Of a stretch of 64,000 nt of DNA, positions 25,502-33,959 are shown in pieces. How positions within the stretch are numbered: position 1 is the stretch's first letter; each line of letters starts with the position of its first letter. The position numbers and the translations under genes are program-made. The stretch comes from Spirosoma foliorum (GTDB lineage: Bacteria; Bacteroidota; Bacteroidia; Cytophagales; Spirosomataceae), in assembly GCF_014117325.1 (NCBI RefSeq), contig NZ_CP059732.1:1-64000 (forward strand), written 5' to 3'. Under the pieces are notes generated by a model, which saw only the letters and a list, made by a program, of their open reading frames with translations, made no database searches and was not told the DNA's origin.

Positions 25502-25533
25502 TTGGCTGGGGTAGCAGCGAAGCCACACTTTTG
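25502..25533 (+). promoter_or_regulatory. Candidate promoter of the DUF5694-like gene
   Basis: TTG (25502-25504), 21 nt, then CACTTTTG (25526-25533), one base off TAnnTTTG. The last GTTGGTCGA repeat ends 6 nt upstream of the TTG, the position expected of an activator. Confidence 0.4.
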
Positions 25534-25566
25534 GGTCATCAATTCACAAACGCATTTACAAACACC

Positions 25567-26646
25567 ATGAAATTACTTATTTCTTTTTTCCTGATAATCA
25601 TCTCGTTCCTGGCTTCGGCTCAATCGAATAAGAATAGCCAGCCACTTGAAATCCTGTTTATTGCAGCAGCTCACGACTACGGTGCCAAACCGATTGAAGA
25701 CTTTTCGTATCCGATCAATAAAGCGCTTGCGTTTAAACCAGATGCCGTATTTGGTGAGAATCTCTCGCCCGAAGACTACGATGCACTGGACCGACACTGG
25801 AATAAAGAAGCCATTGATAAGCGACTGGCTTATCTGACCAAAATCGGCTATCCGTTACCCAAACACCCGCAGGCGTTCATTGCCCGTCAGTATAAGTTGC
25901 TCCGTAAATACCCGTACTATCATCAGGAGCGTATGAAACTAGCGCATGCTTTATACCTGACCCATGATTTTGGGAACGCATCTTATCAGTTTTACCTGCT
26001 CGATAAGCTACGTCCAGCTTTTGGTGCCGAGGAAATAGCCGCGTTTACCCAGATACTCGGCCCGGTTGATTCGCTCAAAAATGTTGGTTTCCGACGCTCA
26101 AACGAATATTATAACATCTTCCACCCAATAGCGCAGTCACTGAAACTGGATAAAATTATGCCGATGGACTGTCAGAAGTACAACACGCCCTGGAGTGCGG
26201 CCTGGGAGAAAACGGACTCACTGTATAAGCTCTTCGAAAAGGGAATTGAAGCCGATACGAACTCCGCCGATTATAAAACATACCTACGATTGAATACTGA
26301 AAACAATGAACTTCAGCGCTTGCTAAATAAGGCTAATCAGGCCGGTAAGTCGACTGCGTTTCTGAACACCGCCGATTGGGACAAATACACAGACTTTGGC
26401 AATTTTTATGGAAATCGCTATCTATTTGGGCTGAAAAACTTTCCTGAAGAGGGCGTTCGGGACATGCTGAAATACTGGACGCTTCGGAATGAAGGAATGT
26501 GCCAGAATATTGTTGATCGTGCTCGGAAAATTGGGGCAAAGCGCGTTGTGGTTGGCGTAGGCGCTTCGCATAGGGAGTTGATGGTGAAGCTGTTAAAGGA
26601 GATGCCCGGCGTAACGGTGTATACCCTGAACGAGTATCAGCCCTGA
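25567..26646 (+). CDS. DUF5694-like secreted protein (TraB/GumN-like)
   Basis: A 359-residue protein from ATG 25567 with a signal peptide (LLISFFLIIISFLASAQ). The conserved start LEILFIAAAHDYGAKPIEDF is followed by AFKPDAVFGENLSPEDYDAL. The C-terminus RVVVGVGASHRELMVKLL followed by LNEYQP resembles DUF5694 and GumN/TraB proteins, which share a metalloprotease-like or erythromycin-esterase-like fold with paired His/Glu motifs. Function is unproven. It is transcribed away from the LytS/LytTR operon, and the shared intergenic region carries phased repeats just upstream of its promoter. It may therefore be a target of that two-component system. Confidence 0.7.
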   Translation: MKLLISFFLIIISFLASAQSNKNSQPLEILFIAAAHDYGAKPIEDFSYPINKALAFKPDAVFGENLSPEDYDALDRHWNKEAIDKRLAYLTKIGYPLPKHPQAFIARQYKLLRKYPYYHQERMKLAHALYLTHDFGNASYQFYLLDKLRPAFGAEEIAAFTQILGPVDSLKNVGFRRSNEYYNIFHPIAQSLKLDKIMPMDCQKYNTPWSAAWEKTDSLYKLFEKGIEADTNSADYKTYLRLNTENNELQRLLNKANQAGKSTAFLNTADWDKYTDFGNFYGNRYLFGLKNFPEEGVRDMLKYWTLRNEGMCQNIVDRARKIGAKRVVVGVGASHRELMVKLLKEMPGVTVYTLNEYQP

Positions 26647-26814
26647 ACCCATCAGAGGTAGTTATTCATCGGCCTTATATCCTATCGTAAGGGTATGGGG
26701 CCGATGAGTAATCGGTTTTATGAATTTTTAAGAGCATATCCCATTTCTGGCAAACATTTCGCTATCTTCAAAACGTTATGTGAGTATACACGACACCCGT
26801 TAAGAAAGCAACGA

Positions 26815-28542
26815 ATGGAAGACACAACGAATACTACGAATGAGCCGTCGGGGCGTGAACGCAACAGCCCTAAAAATGGGATTCAAAACGACAGCGCCAC
26901 AGTTCGATTGCCGATGATTTTGGGTATTACGCTGGCTGGTGGTATGCTCATTGGAGCCACTTTTTTCGGTGGTTCGAAAAGCATGAACAGCATCGGCCAT
27001 GGTTACGCGAAGTACCGGGAAATTCTGCAACTGATTGAAAATAACTATGTCGATACGGTTAATACAGACGAGCTGGTGGATTATTCGATCACGAAAATGC
27101 TCGAAAAACTCGACCCACACACTGCTTACATGAACCCGCAGGATGCCGTGGCTGCCCGGTCGCAGCTGGAAGGTGGTTTCGATGGAATTGGGGTTGAATT
27201 CAATATCTATAAGGACACCGTTTATGTTGTGACGCCCTTAGCGGGTGGCCCCTCGGAGTCTGCTGGCATTTTAAGTGGCGATAAGATCATCAAGGTCGAT
27301 GACAAGCCGCTGGCGGGTACCAAGATTGAAAACAGTGCCGTGTTCAAGGCATTGCGTGGCAAACGTGGTACCGATGTTAAACTGACGATCTTACGGAAAG
27401 GCGATAAGCAACCCAAAGACTTTACCATCACCCGCGACCGGATTCCGACATACTCGGTCGATGCGGCTTATATGATCGATGCCAAGACGGGTTACATCAA
27501 GATCAATCGTTTCTCCGAAACAACGTACGACGAGTTTAAATCTGCGCTGGCCTCGCTTAAAGCAAAAGGCATGACGCAGTTGATGATGGACTTACGGAAC
27601 AATCCCGGTGGCTATATGGATCGGGCAACGAACATTGCCGACGAATTCATTTCGGGTAATAAACTCTTGGTTTATACGGATGGTAAAGACAATCGCTACG
27701 ACCGAAAAACGTACGCACACATTGCAGGCCAGTTTGAAGAAGGCCCGTTAGTCGTGCTGGTCGATGAGGGGAGCGCATCCGCTTCTGAAATCGTATCGGG
27801 GGCTTTGCAGGATCACGATCGGGCGCTGATTGCGGGTCGTCGTTCGTTTGGCAAAGGACTGGTGCAAATGCCGGTGACACTTTCCGATGGTTCTGAGCTT
27901 CGGTTAACGATCTCGCGATACTATACGCCTAGTGGCCGGAGTATTCAGAAACCGTATGTGCCGGGCCACGAAGGTGATTATGAAAAAGACCTTGAACAGC
28001 GCTCGAAACGGGGCGAATACTACGTTGCCGATTCCATCAAAAACGATCCTAAGCTGAAGTTCAAGACTGATGGTGGCCGGGTTGTGTATGGTGGTGGCGG
28101 TATCACCCCAGATTATTTCATTCCGCGCGATTCGACCTGGCAAACGGCGTATTTAGTGCAACTGTACGGGAAGAACATTATCCGTGAGTTTGCGATGGAA
28201 TATGCGAATGATAATCAGAAGAAACTGGAGAAAATGCCGTTCGATGAGTTCAATCGCACCGTTAACATGAACGATGAGCAGATGAACAAGTTGGTGAAAA
28301 TTGCGACTAACGAAGGCATAAAGTTTAACGAGAAAGAGTTCAATCGCTCGAAAAACTACATCCGTAATCAGATAAAGGCCTTGGTAGCCCGTTCGGTTTA
28401 TCAGAAGAATAACAAAGCTGGTCAGAATAACGAGTTCTTCCGGGTTATCAGTAACAGCGACGATACGTTCCAGAAGGCGCTTCAACTTTTCGACCGGGCC
28501 GATAAACTCGAACACGGCACGATGTCGTACAATAATAAGTAG
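26815..28542 (+). CDS. C-terminal processing protease, S41 family
   Basis: A periplasmic tail-specific protease of 575 residues from ATG 26815 (MEDTTNTTNEPSGRERN); the longer open frame upstream (from 26695) lacks a better start. A membrane anchor lies at about 33-52 (PMILGITLAGGMLIGATFFG). The S41 N-terminal helical part has LLQLIENNYVDT-like sequence and DPHTAYM. A PDZ domain spans about 125-205 (GIGVEFNIYKDTVYVVTPLA). The catalytic part has MMDLRNNPGGYMD, Ser322 in EGSASASEIVSG and Lys347 in RRSFGKGLVQ. The C-terminal 150 residues are charged and helical. It trims or degrades envelope proteins. It is transcribed alone and ends at a 30-bp-arm hairpin. Confidence 0.93.
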   Translation: MEDTTNTTNEPSGRERNSPKNGIQNDSATVRLPMILGITLAGGMLIGATFFGGSKSMNSIGHGYAKYREILQLIENNYVDTVNTDELVDYSITKMLEKLDPHTAYMNPQDAVAARSQLEGGFDGIGVEFNIYKDTVYVVTPLAGGPSESAGILSGDKIIKVDDKPLAGTKIENSAVFKALRGKRGTDVKLTILRKGDKQPKDFTITRDRIPTYSVDAAYMIDAKTGYIKINRFSETTYDEFKSALASLKAKGMTQLMMDLRNNPGGYMDRATNIADEFISGNKLLVYTDGKDNRYDRKTYAHIAGQFEEGPLVVLVDEGSASASEIVSGALQDHDRALIAGRRSFGKGLVQMPVTLSDGSELRLTISRYYTPSGRSIQKPYVPGHEGDYEKDLEQRSKRGEYYVADSIKNDPKLKFKTDGGRVVYGGGGITPDYFIPRDSTWQTAYLVQLYGKNIIREFAMEYANDNQKKLEKMPFDEFNRTVNMNDEQMNKLVKIATNEGIKFNEKEFNRSKNYIRNQIKALVARSVYQKNNKAGQNNEFFRVISNSDDTFQKALQLFDRADKLEHGTMSYNNK

Positions 28543-28543
28543 C

Positions 28544-28635
28544 GTTTACAGTTTTTGGTATTCGGTTTAAGGTGGGCTAACGCGTCTTTTGTTTGTGCGT
28601 CAGCTACCTTAAACCGAATACCAAAAACTGTAAAC
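28544..28635. terminator. Shared terminator, perfect 30-bp arms
   Basis: Arms 28544-28573 and 28606-28635 are perfectly complementary, with a further inner stem (GCTAACGC/GCGTCAGC, one mismatch). It spans the whole gap between the converging S41 protease and the next gene, touching both stop codons. Confidence 0.9.
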
Positions 28636-29081
28636 TATTTATTCCTTTTGCTAAACTGATACGCCAAACCCAGGAATGATTGCAGGTTTCCGGTCTTGAA
28701 GTCTTTACGAGCATAAGGGGCAAGTTCAAAGGCAACGCGTAGATTCGGCATGAAGGTTAGCGGCTTTATTCGGGCGCCTATGTGTAGCGAGTAACCCTCC
28801 AGAATATCGCGATCATCGACTCCATTCAGTGCATTGAACCGTACGCCCAGACCCGTATAGATATTTACCTGACTCTTCCGGGAGACATTCACCATGGGGC
28901 ACAATGTGGTACTGAGCGATCCGAAAACGGTGTTTGTTTGCAGACGACCGTCGAACCAAAAGGCGCGGTCAGAATTGGAACTGACGGTAACAAGACTGTT
29001 GAATGGATAATAAGCCACTGATGCCTGGCCAAAAGCAGATAGGGTGATGCCTAGCAAAAAAATAGTCAATGCGTGTTTCAT
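28635..29081 (-). CDS. Small secreted protein, probable outer-membrane beta-barrel
   Basis: I do not recognise a named family. A 148-residue protein from ATG 29081 (MKHALTIFLLGITLSAFGQ is the signal peptide). The rest shows alternating strands typical of a small barrel: SVAYYPFNSLVTVSS, RAFWFDGRLQTNTVFG, QVNIYTGLGVRFNAL, YSLHIGARIKPLTF, LRVAFELAPYARKD and LQSFLGLAYQFSKR. It ends with aromatic-K rather than a terminal F, so a classical Omp signal is weak. It may be a partial or eight-strand barrel. It stands alone, convergent with the S41 gene and divergent from accD. Confidence 0.65.
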   Translation of the reverse strand: MKHALTIFLLGITLSAFGQASVAYYPFNSLVTVSSNSDRAFWFDGRLQTNTVFGSLSTTLCPMVNVSRKSQVNIYTGLGVRFNALNGVDDRDILEGYSLHIGARIKPLTFMPNLRVAFELAPYARKDFKTGNLQSFLGLAYQFSKRNK

Positions 29082-29276
29082 AAAGCAAATCAACAACTTT
29101 ATCAGGCATAAAAAAACCGAATGAACGCTAAAACGACTGTCCGGTTTTTAGGATAAGGTTACGCTCTACAGCACTAGCGTTAGTTGTCGAATGATTGGCT
29201 ATACGGTTAACTTCTACTCGTTGGTCTGGTTTTCTTTGTACCTTTACAATCCTTTGTTGCTAACTATTTACTGAAA

Positions 29277-30119
29277 ATGTCCTGGTTCGTCCGAAAAGAT
29301 AAAGGTATTCAGACCCCAACCGAAATGAAACGGGAGGCTCCCGATGGGTTGTGGTATCAATGTCCGAACTGTAAAAAAGCAATGCAGACGCGGGAGCACA
29401 AACTCAATGCGTATACCTGTATTCATTGCAACTATCACGAAAAAATCGGTTCAGAGGCCTATTTTTCGATTCTGTTCGATGATAATGAGTTCACCGAACT
29501 CGATGCGAACATGCAATCGGCTGACCCCCTGAATTTCGTGGATACAAAACCTTACCCAGCCCGAGTTAAGGCAACCATCGAAAAAACAGGTTTGAAAGAT
29601 GCAGTTCGGACGGCTTACGGCCCAATGAACGGACTGACCGTAACGATGGCTGTTATGGACTTCAACTTTATCGGCGGCTCGATGGGCTCGGTGGTGGGTG
29701 AAAAAATTGCTCGTGCTATCGACCATGCCATCAAGAATAAGACGCCTTTCCTGATGATTTCCAAGTCGGGTGGTGCGCGGATGATGGAGGCTGGTTTTTC
29801 GCTCATGCAGATGGCTAAAACCTCCGCTAAATTAGCCTTGTTAGATCGGGCTAAATTGCCTTACGTCTCGCTCCTGACCGATCCGACAACGGGTGGTGTG
29901 ACGGCCTCCTATGCCATGCTGGGCGATTTCAATATTTCAGAACCAGAATCGCTGATCGGCTTTGCTGGCCCGCGCGTTATCCGGGAAACCATCGGTAAAG
30001 ACCTCCCGAAAGGCTTTCAAAGTGCGGAATTCGTACTCGAGCACGGTTTCCTCGACTTCATCGTCGACCGGAAAGACCTGAAAGACAAAGTAGTAACGTT
30101 GTTTAAGATGTTAATTTAA
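29277..30119 (+). CDS. accD: Acetyl-CoA carboxylase carboxyltransferase subunit beta
   Basis: With AccA it transfers carboxyl from biotin-AccB to acetyl-CoA, giving malonyl-CoA for fatty acid synthesis. It has 280 residues. The N-terminal zinc ribbon uses Cys29, Cys32, Cys48 and Cys51 ([11 protein letters not shown] and TCIHCNYHE). The crotonase-fold part has [52 protein letters not shown] and [14 protein letters not shown] degenerate -7 box TACCTTTA lies at 29239-29246. accA is not adjacent, which is normal. The gene ends at a 36-bp-arm hairpin. Confidence 0.96.
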   Translation: MSWFVRKDKGIQTPTEMKREAPDGLWYQCPNCKKAMQTREHKLNAYTCIHCNYHEKIGSEAYFSILFDDNEFTELDANMQSADPLNFVDTKPYPARVKATIEKTGLKDAVRTAYGPMNGLTVTMAVMDFNFIGGSMGSVVGEKIARAIDHAIKNKTPFLMISKSGGARMMEAGFSLMQMAKTSAKLALLDRAKLPYVSLLTDPTTGGVTASYAMLGDFNISEPESLIGFAGPRVIRETIGKDLPKGFQSAEFVLEHGFLDFIVDRKDLKDKVVTLFKMLI

Positions 30120-30203
30120 AAGGAGTAAAGGGAGGAGGGGGAATAAAGGGAGGAGAGGGAAAGTCCTTCCTCCCTTTATTCCCCCTCCTCCCTTTACTCC
30201 TTT
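30119..30203. repeat. Perfect inverted repeat, 36-bp arms
   Basis: Arms 30119-30154 and 30168-30203 match perfectly around a 13-nt loop. One strand is almost pure purine (AAAGGAGTAAAGGGAGGAGG) with internal repeats. It begins at the accD stop and ends 3 nt before the radical SAM ATG (30207), the closest hairpin-to-start spacing in the window. Confidence 0.92.
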
Positions 30204-30206
30204 ATT

Positions 30207-31184
30207 ATGCTCCTCGTTTCCCATCCTGTTCTTTGCAATTACTACCTAACCTATCGCTGTAATGCGAGCTGTAGTTTTTGCGACATTTGGGAGCGCCCTT
30301 CTCCCTATATTACGCTTGAGAATGCGCGCCAGAATCTGCGGGATCTCAAAAAACTAGGCGTCCGGGTTGTTGATTTTACCGGGGGCGAGCCTTTGCTGCA
30401 TCGCCAACTCCCCGAATTACTGCAGGAAGCCAAACAACTCGGCTTGATCACCACTGTTACGACCAATGCGCTCCTGTATCCCAAACAGGCCGAAAAACTG
30501 CGTGGATTGGTCGATATGCTTCATTTCTCGCTCGATTCGCCGATAGCCGAGGAACATGACCAATCGCGGGGCGTAAAGTGCTTCGATAAGGTCATCGAGT
30601 CCATTGCCATTGCCAAACAGCTAGGCGAACGGCCTGATATTCTGTTTACGGTATTTGAGCATAACGTTCATCAGATCAGGCAGCTGTATGAAGAGATTTG
30701 TCTGCCTAACAACTTGGTGCTGATCCTGAATCCTGTATTCGAATACAACGCCGTTGACACCGGAGATCGCTTTTCAGAGAAGGCGCTTCAACAGATGGCG
30801 TGGTGGGGGAAACAGAAAAACGTTTATATTAACGATGGCTTTATCCAGCTTCGGCGCGATGGTGGCAACCATGTCGAAGACCCAATTTGCCGGGCAGCCA
30901 GTACAACCATTGTCATCTCCCCAGAAAATAAATTAATCTTACCCTGCTATCACTTAGGGCTGAAAGATTTCCCTATTGACAACCATTTGTACGACCTCTA
31001 CCGCTCCGACGAAGTCCAGAAACTAGTGGCTTTGGAGGGTCGCTTGCCTGCTTGCGAAGGCTGTGCCATAAACTGCTACATGCAGCCCTCATTTGCCGTT
31101 GAGGTAACTAAATATTTCTGGCGAGCTTTACCCAGCACGCTGAAATACAATTGGATGAAAGGTACCTGGAAACAGTTGTTCTGA
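30207..31184 (+). CDS. Radical SAM protein with SPASM-like C-terminal cysteines
   Basis: A 325-residue iron-sulfur enzyme using S-adenosylmethionine radical chemistry. Cys18, Cys22 and Cys25 (YRCNASCSFCDIWE) bind the [4Fe-4S] cluster; DFTGGEPLLH is the SAM-binding GGE motif. The C-terminal part has more cysteines (PICRAAS, LPCYHLGL, LPACEGCAINCYMQ), like a SPASM/twitch auxiliary cluster. Its substrate is unknown: no precursor peptide or partner enzyme is adjacent, and it lies 11 kb from the double-glycine peptides. It may act on a tRNA, cofactor or peptide. Its stop abuts the stop of the converging T9SS gene with no gap. Confidence 0.88.
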   Translation: MLLVSHPVLCNYYLTYRCNASCSFCDIWERPSPYITLENARQNLRDLKKLGVRVVDFTGGEPLLHRQLPELLQEAKQLGLITTVTTNALLYPKQAEKLRGLVDMLHFSLDSPIAEEHDQSRGVKCFDKVIESIAIAKQLGERPDILFTVFEHNVHQIRQLYEEICLPNNLVLILNPVFEYNAVDTGDRFSEKALQQMAWWGKQKNVYINDGFIQLRRDGGNHVEDPICRAASTTIVISPENKLILPCYHLGLKDFPIDNHLYDLYRSDEVQKLVALEGRLPACEGCAINCYMQPSFAVEVTKYFWRALPSTLKYNWMKGTWKQLF

Positions 31185-32315
31185 CTATCGCTTCACGATT
31201 TTTCTCGACAAAGACCGATTGCCAGTGACTGCCCGGATTATGTAAACTCCCGGCGTTAAACTCCCCATACTGATAACTTGCTCATGTTGACGGGCGGACT
31301 TGGCCGAGTCTGACTCGTAGAGTTTGCGGCCACCTACATCGACGAGTTGGATGGTTGCGTTCGTTAGGGTACTGGTTTGGACGATGACCTGTAGCTGATC
31401 ATCTACGGGACTTGGAAAGGTAGTCAGCGTAAAATCGGAGTCGAGATAATTGGGGAGTGCCGTGACAATACCATTTCCTTCGATGGCAGGCTCGTAAGCT
31501 GGAATCGTATTGGGTGTGCCGGGCTGGTCTGTGACAATGAGCGCGATTTCCTGAATGGTTTGGCTAATTAAAATACCATTCCGGTATTCGCTTACTGAAA
31601 TAACGACGCTATAATTTCCCTGTTGAGTGGGCGCATCCCAGGTCAAATCGCCCGTTCGATTATTGAGTTTATAGGTTCCCTGATGCGTAACGTCGTTTGG
31701 AAATTGGTAAGCGGTCATTGACCGATAGCTACAAAAGTCGGTCGTTGTGTTCGTCAACGGCTTAACTAATCCATAAGCCAGACTATCGCCATCGGCATCG
31801 GTCGCCCGGAATGCCAGGGTGGTTTTTTGGCCAAGCCCAACAGAAAACCCGATTGTCGGACTAGCTAGTTCAGGCGTTTGGTTCGACAGGGAGCCCGTTA
31901 TGAAGGTTGTCGTGAGTGCCAGTGGTTCCTGTTGTGTACTGCTGTTTGGGATATTAAGCGCCGGAGTTCGGTTAGCTAGCGATGTCGTTAGTGTGTATGT
32001 ACCGGGTCCACTGTAAGTATGGTTAATCCGATACGTATTGATGCCAATTTTTGAACTAATGGTATTACTGCCGAGCGTAACATATAGCAGGCTTGAACGA
32101 GGAACTTCTCTTGTATTACCATCACCAAAGCAAATACTTAACGAAGAAGCTTCTGAGGTTGCGGAACCCGCATACGAGTATATAGTAGCTATTACTTCAT
32201 ATGTAAGCCCTGATCCTGCTACAGGCTTTACCTGAATGTAGCCGCCAATTAAATGTGTAGCCTGGGCTACCTGTACGCTCAGAAATGCCAGAAACAGAAA
32301 TAAAAACGTTTTCAT
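31185..32315 (-). CDS. T9SS type A sorting domain-containing surface protein
   Basis: A secreted 376-residue protein from ATG 32315 (MKTFLFLFLAFLSVQVAQA, signal peptide). After ATHLIGGYIQVKPVAGSGLT come several immunoglobulin/PKD-like or fibronectin-like beta regions, with repeats of TYKLNNRTGDLTWDAP type. The last 80 residues carry the T9SS sorting features: FPSPVDDQLQVIV, IQLVDVGGRKLYESD and MGSLTPGVYIIRAVTGNRSL plus a basic end (SRKIVKR). It is exported by Sec, then by the type IX system to the surface or medium. No ligand or enzymatic motif is seen. Confidence 0.88.
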   Translation of the reverse strand: MKTFLFLFLAFLSVQVAQATHLIGGYIQVKPVAGSGLTYEVIATIYSYAGSATSEASSLSICFGDGNTREVPRSSLLYVTLGSNTISSKIGINTYRINHTYSGPGTYTLTTSLANRTPALNIPNSSTQQEPLALTTTFITGSLSNQTPELASPTIGFSVGLGQKTTLAFRATDADGDSLAYGLVKPLTNTTTDFCSYRSMTAYQFPNDVTHQGTYKLNNRTGDLTWDAPTQQGNYSVVISVSEYRNGILISQTIQEIALIVTDQPGTPNTIPAYEPAIEGNGIVTALPNYLDSDFTLTTFPSPVDDQLQVIVQTSTLTNATIQLVDVGGRKLYESDSAKSARQHEQVISMGSLTPGVYIIRAVTGNRSLSRKIVKR

Positions 32316-32425
32316 ACTAGATAGGAGAAAGAGAAGGACGTGGTTTCTTGATAACTGCATATGGCTACATAGCCATATACTTGTTTCTAAAGATTTTTTA
32401 AACGGTATTTCCGTACCTTTCTGGC

Positions 32426-33259
32426 ATGCTGTACACCGCTACCCAAACTGCTCAACTACCCTCGGAAGGCTTCCGGTATTTACGGGTAGTGCTCAACGAC
32501 CATGTGTTGACCATTAACCTGAACCGTCCAGAAAAGAAGAATGCGTTGAACCCGCCAATGCTGGCCGAGCTGGCTTTTGCGCTGGCCTTTGCCCATCACT
32601 CCGCCGATGTCTGGCTGGTTGTGCTAGCCGCTGCGGGCGATACGTTCTGTGCGGGCATGGATCTGAAAAGCTTATCATTGGGTGATGCAGAAATAGCTAC
32701 TGTACCAGAACCATCGGGGCCGGTTCGGTTGGGGGAGTTGATGGCGGGATTACACAAACCATGTATTGCACGGGTGCAGGGGGCAGTATACGCCGGTGGA
32801 TTTTTGCTGGTAGGGGGGAGCACCTACGTTGTGGCGGCTGACTCAGCAATGTTCAGTTTGCCTGAAGTAAAGCGCGGGTTGTTTCCGTTTCAGGTGCTGG
32901 CTGTTCTGCTCGACATTATGCCTGCCCGTACAGCTCTCGACCTCTGTCTGCGCGCCCGTGTGCTTTCGGCCACAGAAGCTCAGTCTATTGGGTTAGTAAC
33001 GAATGTTGTGCCCGCTGATGAATTAGATTATACGGTCACAAGTCTAGCTAACGAGTTAAAGCAATTTTCACCTACAGCTATGCAGGCTGGATTAGGGACT
33101 TACCAGCAGTTAAAACGCCTGCCATCCGAAGAACAACAGGCGTTTTTGTATGAACAGTTTGTGCAACTTCAGCAAACTCCCGACGCAAAAGAAGGTATGG
33201 CCGCTTTTTTGGAAAAGCGTAAACCGAAGTGGGGCGGTGGGTTAATGAATAATGAATAA
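32426..33259 (+). CDS. Enoyl-CoA hydratase/isomerase family protein
   Basis: A crotonase-fold enzyme of 277 residues acting on acyl-CoA thioesters. RPEKKNALNPPML, AGDTFCAGMDLKSLSLG (oxyanion hole) and the second oxyanion Gly in GAVYAGGFLLVGGS are seen. The conserved Glu in SLPEVKRGLFPF (the second catalytic Glu) is present. The usual first catalytic Glu (about position 144) appears replaced in GGFLLVGGST, so it may be an isomerase or a hydrolase rather than a hydratase. The 3' half has LRARVLSATEAQSIGLVTNV. A box TACCTTTC lies only 5 nt before the ATG, which would make the message nearly leaderless. A 16-bp-arm hairpin covers the stop codon. Confidence 0.85.
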   Translation: MLYTATQTAQLPSEGFRYLRVVLNDHVLTINLNRPEKKNALNPPMLAELAFALAFAHHSADVWLVVLAAAGDTFCAGMDLKSLSLGDAEIATVPEPSGPVRLGELMAGLHKPCIARVQGAVYAGGFLLVGGSTYVVAADSAMFSLPEVKRGLFPFQVLAVLLDIMPARTALDLCLRARVLSATEAQSIGLVTNVVPADELDYTVTSLANELKQFSPTAMQAGLGTYQQLKRLPSEEQQAFLYEQFVQLQQTPDAKEGMAAFLEKRKPKWGGGLMNNE

Positions 33260-33311
33260 TGAATATGCGAACTCCTTATTAATCAGTTAATAACGTTATT
33301 CATTATTCATT
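33244..33311. terminator. Hairpin after the enoyl-CoA hydratase-like gene
   Basis: AATGAATAATGAATAA (33244-33259) pairs with TTATTCATTATTCATT (33296-33311), a perfect 16-bp arm, and includes the TAA stop. The arms consist of a 7-bp word repeated (AATGAAT). Confidence 0.75.
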
Positions 33312-33332
33312 TTACGTTATCCATTAATAGAA

Positions 33333-33797
33333 CTATTTCTTTGGTAAATCTGGGCAATTTTCCTTTCGACGGGTGTCGATGATTGTCTGGATTTTCCAAC
33401 TGCCATTCATCTTTACAAGCGTAAACGCATTGACACCACAGTGGCTTTTGGTGTCGTTCCGGTAAAAAACGTAGGGTGTCCAGGCGGTGGCTAGTTCTGC
33501 ATCAATTTTTACCTCTATGCTGGCTAGGCGCTCATCTAGTGTTCCTGCTGTTGCTTTGCCTATCGAATTGATAAACAGTGAAATGGCGTCGTCTCGTACC
33601 GAGATATCACCTTGTTTGTTCGCCACTGTCTGTAACCGGGCAGTTGGCGTAAACAGCGGTTTTAAGATGGTTGAATCTGCTTTCTGCATTCCCTCAAAAA
33701 GTCGGTTTACAGTGGCTTTTACGGCGGCTTCTTCGCCAGATTGAGCAAAGGTTGGAATGGCCAAAACGAAGCCGATCAATACGAATACAAGTTTCAT
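33333..33797 (-). CDS. Secreted NTF2-like (SnoaL/DUF4440-type) protein
   Basis: A 154-residue protein with a signal peptide (FVLIGFVLAIPTFAQ) and a cone-shaped NTF2-like domain: EEAAVKATVNRLFEGMQKAD, then LKPLFTPTARLQTV, ELATAWTPYVFYRN and VNAFTLVKMNGSWKIQTIID, the W-K-I end being typical. Such proteins bind small hydrophobic ligands or act as unknown enzymes. No catalytic residues can be assigned. It stands alone, convergent with the enoyl-CoA hydratase-like gene. Confidence 0.75.
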   Translation of the reverse strand: MKLVFVLIGFVLAIPTFAQSGEEAAVKATVNRLFEGMQKADSTILKPLFTPTARLQTVANKQGDISVRDDAISLFINSIGKATAGTLDERLASIEVKIDAELATAWTPYVFYRNDTKSHCGVNAFTLVKMNGSWKIQTIIDTRRKENCPDLPKK

Positions 33798-33832
33798 GAG
33801 TTAGTTTGGTCCAGTAAATAAGTAGCGTAAAA

Positions 33833-33865
33833 AGACCTTATAGGTTTTAAAAACCTATAAGGTCT
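33833..33865. repeat. Perfect palindrome upstream of the NTF2-like gene
   Basis: AGACCTTATAGGTTTT (33833-33848) and AAAACCTATAAGGTCT (33850-33865) pair with a single central base. A similar AAACCTAATAGGTTT is found at 7170-7184 upstream of the uup-like gene. It could be a terminator for the DUF3052-like gene or an operator. Confidence 0.65.
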
Positions 33866-33959
33866 GAAGGGTTAAATATACTGATTTACAATCATTTTAT
33901 ACAGATTCTACTTCCCACTAATTTGCTGGGCTTCGCTAAAGTCGAAACTAACGTATCGT

